NCBI GenBank assembly: GCA_944326585.1
Contig: CALVEN010000009.1
Span: 1 to 49,596 of the forward strand
Direction: 5' to 3'
Length of the DNA stretch: 49,596 nucleotides
Source of the DNA: Candidatus Gastranaerophilales bacterium
GTDB lineage: Bacteria; Cyanobacteriota; Vampirovibrionia; Gastranaerophilales; Gastranaerophilaceae
In this document: positions 15,667-24,415 of the stretch, piece after piece
Numbering within the stretch: position 1 is the first letter of the stretch
Layout: each line of letters starts with the position of its first letter
Position numbers and translations under genes: made by a program
Notes under the pieces: model-generated
What the model saw: only the letters and a program-made list of their open reading frames with translations
Database searches by the model: none
What the model was told of the DNA's origin: nothing

Positions 15667-17091
15667 ATGAAAACAATTTTTGAAAAATCAAACGGGGTTG
15701 ACGGGATAAATTTAACGGACGAAAAAATTGATACATCCTTTCTCGACAGCTCTTTTATAAGAGATGAAAAAATAGGTTTGCCGCAACTGGGTGAGCTGGA
15801 TGTTATGCGGCATTATAAGGAGCTTTCCGACAGAAATTTTTGTATTGAAAAAGGCTTTTATCCTTTGGGTTCCTGTACTATGAAATATAATCCGAAAGTG
15901 AATGAATTTCTTGCTGCGCTGGAAAATTTCGGCAGCCTTCATCCTCTCTCTGTCGACGAGGATTGTCAGGGCGCTTTGGAATTGATGTTTAAGCTGCAGG
16001 AAGCTTTGAAAACTTTGACAGGCATGGATGCCGTTACTCTTCAGCCATCTGCGGGCGCGCACGGTGAATTGACCGGCATGATGATTATTAAAAAGTATTT
16101 TGAAACAAAAGGTGACCTGCGTAAAAAAGTTATTATACCTGATTCCGCGCACGGTACTAACCCCGCAAGCGCCAAGATGTGCGGGTTTGATATTGTTGAA
16201 ATCAAATCAAACGATAGAGGTCAGGTTGATATTGAAGCCTTGAAATTAGTTCTGGATAAAGATGTTGCCGCGATTATGATGACAAATCCGAATACGCTCG
16301 GGCTTTTTGAAGAAAATGTGCTTGAGATTTCCCGTCTTATGCATGAAAACGGCTCTTTACTATATTATGACGGGGCAAATTTCAATGCGATTATGGGTTA
16401 TACAAATCCGCGGCTTATGGGATTTGACGTGGTGCATTTGAATTTGCATAAAACCATGGCAACCCCGCACGGCGGAGGCGGACCGGGTGCAGGTCCCGTT
16501 TGTGTTACGGAAGCTTTGAAAGAATTTTTGCCTGCGCCGTTGATTGATTTTGACGGGAAAAAATATTTCAGAAATTATAACCTTAAACACTCAATCGGCT
16601 CCGTTAAGGCTTTTTACGGTAACTTCGGGGTGCTGGTTAAGGCTTATGCGTATATTCTTATGATGGGCAAAAATCTTAAAAATGCCTCTGAAAACGCTGT
16701 TTTGAACGCAAATTATTTGAAAGAACAGCTGAAAAAATATTATGATTTGCCGTACGACGAAGTTTGTATGCACGAGTTTGTGCTGTCCGGCGAAAAACAA
16801 AAACATCAAAGCGGTGTTTCCACTTTGAATATTGCAAAAGCGCTTATGGATGAAAATACCCATCCGCCGACGGTTTATTTTCCGCTTATCGTTCACGAAG
16901 CCATTATGATTGAGCCGACGGAATCCGAAACCAAAGAAAAAATGGATGAATTCGTTCAGATTATGATAAAAATTGCCAAAGAGGCGGAAATTTATCCTGA
17001 AAAATTGATTTCGGCACCTCATACAACTCCTGTCAAGCGTGTTGATGAAACGCTTGCCGCACGTCACCCCGATTTAAAATTCCAAGGATAA
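15667..17091 (+). CDS. gcvPB: Glycine dehydrogenase (decarboxylating), subunit 2 (P-protein beta)
   Basis: The P-protein decarboxylates glycine with PLP and passes the aminomethyl group to H-protein. In the two-subunit form this subunit carries the PLP lysine, seen as K262 in HLNLHKTMATPHGGGGPGAG. The LGSCTMKYNPKVNE segment and DSAHGTNPASA are typical. Length 474 is normal. No gcvPA, gcvT or gcvH is adjacent, so the complex must be completed from elsewhere. It follows a sigma factor with no gap, an unusual partner. Confidence 0.94.
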   Translation: MKTIFEKSNGVDGINLTDEKIDTSFLDSSFIRDEKIGLPQLGELDVMRHYKELSDRNFCIEKGFYPLGSCTMKYNPKVNEFLAALENFGSLHPLSVDEDCQGALELMFKLQEALKTLTGMDAVTLQPSAGAHGELTGMMIIKKYFETKGDLRKKVIIPDSAHGTNPASAKMCGFDIVEIKSNDRGQVDIEALKLVLDKDVAAIMMTNPNTLGLFEENVLEISRLMHENGSLLYYDGANFNAIMGYTNPRLMGFDVVHLNLHKTMATPHGGGGPGAGPVCVTEALKEFLPAPLIDFDGKKYFRNYNLKHSIGSVKAFYGNFGVLVKAYAYILMMGKNLKNASENAVLNANYLKEQLKKYYDLPYDEVCMHEFVLSGEKQKHQSGVSTLNIAKALMDENTHPPTVYFPLIVHEAIMIEPTESETKEKMDEFVQIMIKIAKEAEIYPEKLISAPHTTPVKRVDETLAARHPDLKFQG

Positions 17092-17096
17092 ACAAT

Positions 17097-18242
17097 ATGA
17101 AAAAAAATACCAAAAAACTTAAAAAAGTAGCATTTCCGCATATGGGGCTTATATATGTTGCGTGGTCATGCGCCTTAAGAAAAGTCGGTCTGGAACCTTT
17201 TATTGAGCCGTATACAAGCAAAAAAACACTTTCCCTCGGTACTAAACATTCTCCGGAAGCTATTTGTCTGCCGTATAAATTGATTCTCGGCAATTTTATT
17301 GAAGCGCTCGAGGGCGGTGCGGATTACGTTGCAATGATTACGTCGCCGGGGATTTGCAGACTCGGTGAATACGGCAAATGTATTCAAAATGCCCTGCATG
17401 ATATGGGATATGACGCAAAGTATATTGAACTTCAGCTCTATGACGGAATTGAGGGTATGTACAGGTTTTTGAAAGAAATTACCGGCAAAAACAGACCTTT
17501 TATGTTCATTAATGCGATTGTGACCGCTATAAGAAAAGTTTTTCTCGTTGATGATCTGGAAACAAAGCTCGCTTATCTCAGAGCTCGTGAAATTCATCAG
17601 GGCGACGCTGAAAAGGCATTTAACAGAGCTTTGAAAATCGTGGATGCCGAAGATTCTTTTTGGAAGCTGAGAAAAGCTAAGAAAAAAGCTTTTGCGGAAA
17701 TGGATAAGGTTAAAATCGACAAGAACAAAGAAGTTTTGAATGTTGATATTACGGGAGAAATTTTCCTTGTGTGCGATCCTTTTTCAAATCAGAATATTGA
17801 AAAAGAGCTCGGGGCAATGGGAGTTCAGGTGCGGAAAAGTCTTACGGTCAGTAGCTTTTTAAAGGATGCAATTATCCCGAAAATGTTCAGAAAAGGCGAA
17901 ACTCACCTTCAACGTGCAAACAGGCTTGCTAAACCGTATTTGATGAGAGATATAGGCGGCGATGCGCTTGAGTGTGTTTCAGACGTTGCTTACGCAAATG
18001 AACGCGGTATCGACGGAATTATCCATATAAGTCCGTTTACCTGTATGCCGGAGATTATGTCGCAGAATATCTTCCCTGCAATGAGAGAAAACTGCGAAAT
18101 TCCTATCCTGCCTTTGATTATGGATGAGCAGACCGGAAAGGCCGGATACCTGACGCGTCTTGAGGCTTTTGTGGATTTGATGAGGCGCAGAAAACGCAAG
18201 AAAAATCTTGAGCAAAAACAATTAAGCGGTACGGCAATATAA
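17097..18242 (+). CDS. DUF2229 / 2-hydroxyacyl-CoA dehydratase-related protein
   Basis: This protein of 381 residues resembles the DUF2229 part of large CoA-dehydratase activases, which is related to the HgdB/HgdC system. The start KVAFPHMGLIYVAWSCALRKVG and the Cys-bearing segments HSPEAICLPYKL (C57), TSPGICRLGEYG (C87) and HISPFTCMPE are conserved, so an Fe-S cluster is likely. The ATPase activase domain that usually precedes it is missing here. It begins 5 nt after gcvPB. Stand-alone forms occur in many anaerobes with unknown substrate. Confidence 0.75.
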   Translation: MKKNTKKLKKVAFPHMGLIYVAWSCALRKVGLEPFIEPYTSKKTLSLGTKHSPEAICLPYKLILGNFIEALEGGADYVAMITSPGICRLGEYGKCIQNALHDMGYDAKYIELQLYDGIEGMYRFLKEITGKNRPFMFINAIVTAIRKVFLVDDLETKLAYLRAREIHQGDAEKAFNRALKIVDAEDSFWKLRKAKKKAFAEMDKVKIDKNKEVLNVDITGEIFLVCDPFSNQNIEKELGAMGVQVRKSLTVSSFLKDAIIPKMFRKGETHLQRANRLAKPYLMRDIGGDALECVSDVAYANERGIDGIIHISPFTCMPEIMSQNIFPAMRENCEIPILPLIMDEQTGKAGYLTRLEAFVDLMRRRKRKKNLEQKQLSGTAI

Positions 18243-18266
18243 AATTTGTGTGATTTGAGGTAAAAA

Positions 18267-19100
18267 ATGAAAATGGGAAAATTGTTCAGAGAAACTGTCG
18301 GGATTACAAACGATAATATTATTATCGCTTTTCCTTTGATTTTATTTATGTGGGTATTGTCTTTGTACATTAATTTTTCCCGTCAAACTGTTAATTCACT
18401 TCCTCTTTTGATTTTATCTTCGGTAACCATCCTTGTTATGACAGGTGCATTTCTGGCGGGATGGTTTTATATGGTTAAAAAAGCCGTAAAGCTTTCCAAA
18501 CAGGTTTTTGTGCTGGATACTGACCGCGCAAAGGCTACTTTTAATCTTTTGAAAACTATTCCCGCCGGCATTGGCAAATACTTTTTGTCATATTCCGGAA
18601 TGATAATTATCGGCGGTTTTATTGCTGCAATTTTGGGAGCATGTGTTTTTCAGATTGGAATTCATCTTATCGGAAGCCTTGATTTGAATCCGGAACAGTT
18701 GAAAAGCGTGTTGTCCTCGGCTTCTGATATGAAAGCTTTTTTGGATTCTTTGTCTTTTGATCAGTTGATAAAGCTTAATAATTGGAATTTATTATTTTTG
18801 GCGTCCGCTACAGTTATGTCATTTTTGTTTATGCTCTGGGCGCCGGAGATTGTCTTTAATACAAGAAATCCGTTTATGGCGTTTGTTAATTCCGTCAAAA
18901 AGATTTTTCACAGGTTCGGCAGATGTTTAAAATTGTTTGTTTTTCTGACTTTTTTGAATTTTATTCTTTCGTTTATTAATACTTTTTCGCTTTTTAATCC
19001 GATTTTGTATTTTATAATGACGGTCGTGTATTTTTATTTTCTTGTATATCTGGTTATGTTGATATTTTTGTATTATGAGCGGGAATTCACGGAAGAATAA
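18267..19100 (+). CDS. Hypothetical membrane protein with about six helices
   Basis: I do not recognise a precise family. About six hydrophobic helices are visible (residues around 20-37, 44-66, 105-130, 168-188, 220-240, 245-272). A segment of polar residues (131-165) between helices may be extracytoplasmic. Amphipathic pieces and the NPFMAFVNSVKKIFHRFGR motif recall bacterial proteins of the YciC/DUF975 type. The start has GAGGT upstream. Its end overlaps miaA by 26 nt. Confidence 0.7.
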   Translation: MKMGKLFRETVGITNDNIIIAFPLILFMWVLSLYINFSRQTVNSLPLLILSSVTILVMTGAFLAGWFYMVKKAVKLSKQVFVLDTDRAKATFNLLKTIPAGIGKYFLSYSGMIIIGGFIAAILGACVFQIGIHLIGSLDLNPEQLKSVLSSASDMKAFLDSLSFDQLIKLNNWNLLFLASATVMSFLFMLWAPEIVFNTRNPFMAFVNSVKKIFHRFGRCLKLFVFLTFLNFILSFINTFSLFNPILYFIMTVVYFYFLVYLVMLIFLYYEREFTEE

Positions 19101-19944
19101 AGTAATAGCGGTCGTCGGACCTACGGCAAGCGGCAAAACGGCATTTGCCGTTGATTTGGCTGAAAAAATCGGCGGTGAAATTATCTCCGCGGATTCAAGG
19201 CTTGTGTATAAAGGTTTTGACATAGGGACGGCAAAACCGACACTTGATGAGCGCAGGGGGATTCCTCATTATATGATTGATATTGCGGAACCCGAAGTTG
19301 ACTATTCTGCGGGGCTTTACGTTCACGAGGCAAAAAGGATTATTGAGGATATTCAATCCCGCGGAAAAGTTCCGATAATAGCAGGCGGTACGGGATTGTA
19401 TATAAATATTTTGCTTATGAATTATGATCTCCCGAAAGTTGAGCCGGATTATGAATTAAGAAAAGCGCTTAAGCTTGAGGAGGATTTGCCGGCAATTCTT
19501 GCGGAGTTAGACCCTGAAACCGCTCAATTGATTGACAAAAATGACAGGAAAAAACTTATCCGTGCTATAGAAATCGTAAAAACAACGGGCAAGCCTATTC
19601 AGCGCAGAAAAAATAATCCGGAATACGAAATTGAATGGATAGGGCTGAATTTTCCGCGTGATGTGCTTTACGACAGAATAAACCGGCGCGTTGATTTGAT
19701 GTTTGAGGCGGGTTTGATTGATGAAACAAAAAACTTGCTTCAAAAGCACGGTCGTATCCCGAATCTTTTGTATACAATCGGTTATCAGGAGGTTATTCAG
19801 TATCTGGACGGGTTATTGACACTTGATGAAGCTGTCGATAAGCTTAAGCAAAATACAAGACGCTATGCAAAGCGTCAGCTCACTTGGTTCAGAAAAAATC
19901 CGGCGATAAATTGGAATGTTTATCCCGAAAAGTTGAAAAAATAG
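19075..19944 (+). CDS. miaA: tRNA dimethylallyltransferase
   Basis: It adds the isopentenyl group to A37 of tRNAs that read UNN codons. The P-loop GPTASGKT is at 15-22, followed by ISADSRLVYKGFDIGTAKP, IPHYMIDI and IIAGGTGLYI, all family marks. The C-terminal YAKRQLTWFRKNP is present. Length 289 is slightly short at the C-terminus compared with about 310. It overlaps the preceding membrane protein gene by 26 nt. An alternative start would be the GTG-free region downstream, but the P-loop position supports this one. Confidence 0.96.
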   Translation: MSGNSRKNKVIAVVGPTASGKTAFAVDLAEKIGGEIISADSRLVYKGFDIGTAKPTLDERRGIPHYMIDIAEPEVDYSAGLYVHEAKRIIEDIQSRGKVPIIAGGTGLYINILLMNYDLPKVEPDYELRKALKLEEDLPAILAELDPETAQLIDKNDRKKLIRAIEIVKTTGKPIQRRKNNPEYEIEWIGLNFPRDVLYDRINRRVDLMFEAGLIDETKNLLQKHGRIPNLLYTIGYQEVIQYLDGLLTLDEAVDKLKQNTRRYAKRQLTWFRKNPAINWNVYPEKLKK

Positions 19945-19982
19945 TTAAAATTTGATATTATATTTAAAAAGGGGTTTGTGTT

Positions 19983-22900
19983 ATGGATATGTATAAAATA
20001 AAAAGAGCAGGGCTTATAACTGGTGCGGTTTTGTTGTCGCTTTATGTAATATTTTTGCTGCTGCCTGTTGTTTTGTCGCCGGTATTGAATTCTTATACTC
20101 CGCAAATCGAGAGTATGATTGAGGATGCATCAGGGTTTAAGGTTAAACTTGAGCGCCCCGGTATTGTTACAACGCCTAAATTGACGGCAGGTATTAAAAT
20201 AAATCATGCCGAATTCAGCCTTCCTGACGGTGAAGAATTTCTGTCCGCGGATAATTTTAGGGCAAAATTGTCGCTTTTACCGCTTTTAATCGGCAGAATT
20301 GAGGCGGACGCAGTTTCAGTTGAAAGCGTTGAGGCAACTTTGAAAGTGCGTCAGGACGGAAAATTTTTGATGGAAGAATATATGCCGCAGCCCGATCCCG
20401 ATGCCGCGCCGCAAACCGTGCAGCCGCTGCCTTTGGGGTTTAAATTGTCCAACAAATTGCCGGATATTGTTATTGAGGATTATACTTTGACTTTTGTTGA
20501 TATGGCGACAAAAAGCGAGTATACGCTTTCCGGTCAGGATATGAAACTTTGGGATTTTATTCTGGATAAAAAGGTCAGGTTTTCGACAAAAGGTAATTTG
20601 ACACTAAATAATGCTGAGCAATTCAAGTATGATGTGAAATTGTTCAATAAACTTATGCCGGATATTTCTTTGAATGACCTTGTTTTTAACCCTCAGCCGC
20701 AGGAGGAAAAAAAGGCTGAAGAAAATTTTGTCTTTAATTTTATGGATATTTTTAAGGCGCTTTCCAAAACAGGTCTTACCGCAAATTTGAATACTGATTT
20801 GAAAACATCAGGAACCTTTGATGCCCCTGAAATTTCGGGCAGCGCCGCAATTTCAAATCTTTCAATGCTTGTCGACGGGAAAAAACTTCCCGAAAGCAGC
20901 GTTATTTTCCTGGCAAAAGGTAAAAATGCAAAGCTGGATATGAATTTGTTTTCAGCAAATGATGAAAAGACGGTTCTCAACGGTAAATTCAGGCTCGGAA
21001 AAAATCCCGCGGCTGATATGAAATTCACCTCAAATGCCCAATTTAACAATCTGTTTAAAATTTTGAACAGTATTGCGCAGTCGTTTAATTACAATGATTT
21101 AAGAACACTTTCCGCAACGGGCGGAATTGATGCGGATTTTACGGTAAAAGCAGATAAAAAACACGTAAAATCTTCCGGCTTTTTCAAAATTCCAAACGCA
21201 AGCGTAAATTACAGGCTCTATAATGTCGCTTTGAAGAATATAAAAGCCGATATTGATTTTAATAATATGGTTAATATTAAGGATGCCGGGCTTGAGGTTA
21301 TGGGGCATCCTCTAAAAATTTACGGCACAATCCAAAATAACGCCGTGACTGATTTGCATATAAAGGCTGATAATATTTTACTAAAAGGTCTTGCGGCAGC
21401 CGCAGGTCAGGTTCAGCTTTTGAAAGAAAATAAGTTTAATTCAGGTGCTTTGTCGCTGGATGCCTCTTTGACCGGCAAATTGTCCAAAATTGTTCCGGCG
21501 GTTAATCTTTCCGTAAATAATCTTGATATAAAAAATGTTCCTTCAAATACGCGGGTTACCATGCCTGAGGCTAAGTTTGTTATTGATACTGACGGCAAAA
21601 ATTTTACGGGTGATTTGACCGCGAATGAATTGAAAGTTTCAAATCCTCTGGCTGTTGTGTCTTTGCCTGAGGCAGAGGTCGTTATCGGACAAAAAGATAT
21701 TGATATCAAAAAAGCGTATCTTTTGTTTAATAATTCAAGAATTGATGTGACAGGCAAAATTGCCAATTACATAAATGATAAGATGAAAATCGATATCAAT
21801 GCATCGGGTTCGCTTCTTGCAAATGATATCAAATCGCTTTTTCCTAAAGAATTCATGATTAATGCCTCCGGAAAAATTCCTGTAAAAGCTTCAATTACCG
21901 GCGGTGTGAAAGATCAGAATATTAAGTTCAGCGCCTTTGCGGATCCTCAAAATTACGCGGCTATCCTTGATATAAATGAACTCAAAGGAAAAACAACTGT
22001 TATTAATTCTAATATTAAAATTGCTGAAGATACCGCAAAATTATCGGAAACGGGAATTTTTGCGGGTAATAATCCGATTTTGTCAGTAGACGGCACAGTG
22101 AATAATCTTTCTAAATCCCAAAAACTTAATTTGAGGGTATCTGTTCCGAAAAAAGTAAAAATGGCAATTCCGGGATTTAAAAATTCTTCGCTTTCCGCAA
22201 GGGGTGATATTGATGTCACGGGTACTGCCGCAGCACCTTATCTGAAAGGGCTTGTCAGCGTCGCGGATATTTCAATTCCCGATATGGCGCTTACTATGAC
22301 TAATCTTGTGGCAAATCTTAACGGACCTGTTTTGAAAGGTAATGCGACTCTCCAGAATTTCAAATCCGGCGGGATTGTTGCGGATAACATTGCAACATCG
22401 TTTTTGTTGAAAAATTACAGTGTGTTTTATCTGAATAATCTTGTGGCGGATGCTTTTGACGGAAAAATTTCAGGGAATATTTCCTACGGTATAAATGACG
22501 GCAAAATTACGGTTAAAATGTCGGGTTCGGATATGAATGCCGTAAAAACTATAGAGGGTGCTGCCGGAATCAAAAATGCTTTGTCGGGGACTCTCGCATT
22601 TGACGCTGATATTGTGACTAAAGGTACATCGGATGTTGATATGCTGAAAAATCTGACGGGTTCTGCGTCATTCAGCATTAATAACGGTAAATTCCTGAAT
22701 GTGGGGCGTTTTGATACATTATTGTATGCGCAAAATATTCTCGGAAACGCTATTTTGAAAGCTGCTGTGACCTCGGTTACCTCACTTCCGATTATTCAAA
22801 ATACGGCAGAATTCAAAAACATTAACGGAAATCTTAAATTCAAAAACGGCTGGGCTGATATTGAGCCGATTACGACAACAGGGCCTTTGATGGCTTATTA

Positions 22901-23345
22901 TATAACAGGCCGCTATAATTTGTTGAACGGCACTACAAATGTTGTTGTACTCGGGCGTTTGGATGAAAAAGTTGTGACGGTTCTCGGACCTTTGGGAGAT
23001 TTATCGGTTGATAAATTAACGTCTTACATACCGAAATTCGGTGCATTAACAGCTGTTTTGATTGATTCCATGACAACGGATCCGGAAAAAGAAAATACTG
23101 CCAATATCCCTGTCCTTTCAACAGGCAGCACAAGCTATAAAGATTTTAAGGTCGAATTTAACGGCGGTTTGGACAGCACATCTTCGGTTAAATCCTTTAA
23201 GTGGCTTTCTCACTGCGATACATCGGCAATTGATGTGAACAGTGATTTCGAAAACGCTAAAGAAGCTATTAAAAATACTGTAGAAGATACAAAGCAGCAG
23301 CTTCTGGATGCAAAAGAAGGTTTGAAAAATCTCTTTAAGTTTTAG
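19983..23345 (+). CDS. AsmA-like protein, 1120 residues
   Basis: A single N-terminal membrane helix (about 8-36) is followed by a very long beta-rich periplasmic region, with AsmA-type openings such as DASGFKVKLERPGIVTTPKLTAGIKINHAEF. The C-terminal block (NIPVLSTG near 1040, after FKNINGNLKFKNGWADIEP) is like the AsmA_2 domain. The superfamily includes TamB and YhdP, thought to form grooves that carry phospholipid between membranes; that role is inferred. The start has AGGGG upstream. Its stop is interlocked with the opposing gene by 4 nt. Confidence 0.82.
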   Translation: MDMYKIKRAGLITGAVLLSLYVIFLLLPVVLSPVLNSYTPQIESMIEDASGFKVKLERPGIVTTPKLTAGIKINHAEFSLPDGEEFLSADNFRAKLSLLPLLIGRIEADAVSVESVEATLKVRQDGKFLMEEYMPQPDPDAAPQTVQPLPLGFKLSNKLPDIVIEDYTLTFVDMATKSEYTLSGQDMKLWDFILDKKVRFSTKGNLTLNNAEQFKYDVKLFNKLMPDISLNDLVFNPQPQEEKKAEENFVFNFMDIFKALSKTGLTANLNTDLKTSGTFDAPEISGSAAISNLSMLVDGKKLPESSVIFLAKGKNAKLDMNLFSANDEKTVLNGKFRLGKNPAADMKFTSNAQFNNLFKILNSIAQSFNYNDLRTLSATGGIDADFTVKADKKHVKSSGFFKIPNASVNYRLYNVALKNIKADIDFNNMVNIKDAGLEVMGHPLKIYGTIQNNAVTDLHIKADNILLKGLAAAAGQVQLLKENKFNSGALSLDASLTGKLSKIVPAVNLSVNNLDIKNVPSNTRVTMPEAKFVIDTDGKNFTGDLTANELKVSNPLAVVSLPEAEVVIGQKDIDIKKAYLLFNNSRIDVTGKIANYINDKMKIDINASGSLLANDIKSLFPKEFMINASGKIPVKASITGGVKDQNIKFSAFADPQNYAAILDINELKGKTTVINSNIKIAEDTAKLSETGIFAGNNPILSVDGTVNNLSKSQKLNLRVSVPKKVKMAIPGFKNSSLSARGDIDVTGTAAAPYLKGLVSVADISIPDMALTMTNLVANLNGPVLKGNATLQNFKSGGIVADNIATSFLLKNYSVFYLNNLVADAFDGKISGNISYGINDGKITVKMSGSDMNAVKTIEGAAGIKNALSGTLAFDADIVTKGTSDVDMLKNLTGSASFSINNGKFLNVGRFDTLLYAQNILGNAILKAAVTSVTSLPIIQNTAEFKNINGNLKFKNGWADIEPITTTGPLMAYYITGRYNLLNGTTNVVVLGRLDEKVVTVLGPLGDLSVDKLTSYIPKFGALTAVLIDSMTTDPEKENTANIPVLSTGSTSYKDFKVEFNGGLDSTSSVKSFKWLSHCDTSAIDVNSDFENAKEAIKNTVEDTKQQLLDAKEGLKNLFKF

Positions 23346-24277
23346 AGGATGCAGGCCAGCACCATAAGGATAAGGGTTCCTATCTGCATTGCGGTTGCCA
23401 TGTTCTGGGTAAATTTGTTGTTGTCATATTTGGCGGAACTTTTTTGCGCGCGGTAAGCGCTTGCAATCCTTTCCGCGCGTGTTTTTTCGTCATCCTGTGC
23501 AAAATTTGTTCCGAACATAGCGTATTCGAGCCGCGAAAGCCTTTTGTCCATTGATTCGTCTTTGAATGACTGATTTAATATTGCATTTTCAACGGTTGAT
23601 ATGTTCGCCTTTTTTGTCGGGAAAAAGCTGCTTTTTTTAGGGTGCATTGCGTTATATGCGTCGTAATCAAATTGATTTGGCGATTCATAGCGGTCAAGGT
23701 GGTAGTTTCGGTCAAGTGTTATCGCGTCCCCGTCGTCGTAAAAGTCATTTGAGGATTGCGCTATTGCATTATCCATAAAGCTTGACGGTTTTAATTCGGC
23801 TTTTAGTCTGTCCGTTCTCGACGCCAGATCGTCATTGAACGTTTGTCCGAAAGTTTTTTCTTCAAGCGCAGAAAGCCTTGATTTTATCTCCTTTTCGGGA
23901 AATTTTTTATTAAAAACTCTCATTTCTAATTCGTCAACTGCCGGGTATTGTATATTTGCATCCGCTATAGGAACCTCCTCAACCCAATCATCGCTTTCAT
24001 CATGGAAAGTATCTTCTTTCGGTGTAATTTCTTGTCCCATAAGGTCTGCTGACAAATCTTTTTTTAGTTTTGCAATTCGGCTTGAAACATCTCCGGCTGA
24101 CGGCGTTCCGTAAACACTTTCTTCAATTCTGGAAAGTCTTGCGGCGTCGTCTTCCGTATCGTATTGGAAGCCGTAAAGAACGTTTTCAATTTTTCCGAGA
24201 GTCGGTGTATAGGTGCTCGCCTGTGCATAATTATTCAGTAAACATATTACTGCCCCGAAAATTATAATTTTTTTCAT
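23342..24277 (-). CDS. Secreted repeat protein with RL..LE...FG units
   Basis: Residues 1-20 are a signal peptide ending in AQA. Three copies of a double motif are visible at about 28-74, 115-161 and 228-277. Each has the form (L/I)E..(V/F)(Y/F/N)G, then RLSRLE...FG..F, then R..RL. The C-terminus (297-311) is a short hydrophobic helix. Repeats of this type are common in Melainabacteria proteins of unknown function. The region between repeats 2 and 3 is Asp/Asn/Tyr-rich. A strong AAGGAGC ribosome site supports the start. I do not know its role; an envelope location is likely. Confidence 0.75.
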   Translation of the reverse strand: MKKIIIFGAVICLLNNYAQASTYTPTLGKIENVLYGFQYDTEDDAARLSRIEESVYGTPSAGDVSSRIAKLKKDLSADLMGQEITPKEDTFHDESDDWVEEVPIADANIQYPAVDELEMRVFNKKFPEKEIKSRLSALEEKTFGQTFNDDLASRTDRLKAELKPSSFMDNAIAQSSNDFYDDGDAITLDRNYHLDRYESPNQFDYDAYNAMHPKKSSFFPTKKANISTVENAILNQSFKDESMDKRLSRLEYAMFGTNFAQDDEKTRAERIASAYRAQKSSAKYDNNKFTQNMATAMQIGTLILMVLACIL

Positions 24278-24294
24278 ATTCGCTCCTTAAAATC

Positions 24295-24327
24295 AGGATA
24301 GAATTATTTAAGATTGAATTCTATCCT
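24295..24327. promoter_or_regulatory. 11-bp perfect inverted repeat between two minus-strand genes
   Basis: AGGATAGAATT (24295-24305) and AATTCTATCCT (24317-24327) are separated by 11 nt. It sits between the AAA ATPase gene end and the secreted-repeat gene start, 18 nt before that start. The following T-run is weak (GATTTT on the minus strand), so it might be a terminator or a 5'-UTR regulatory hairpin. Confidence 0.5.
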
Positions 24328-24415
24328 ACATTTCAGGAGTTTGAAAAATGCATAAAACAATAGGTTTTGCTTAAACCGAAAGCATTAAATTCCGAAATTA
24401 TATAGGACTTTTTGC

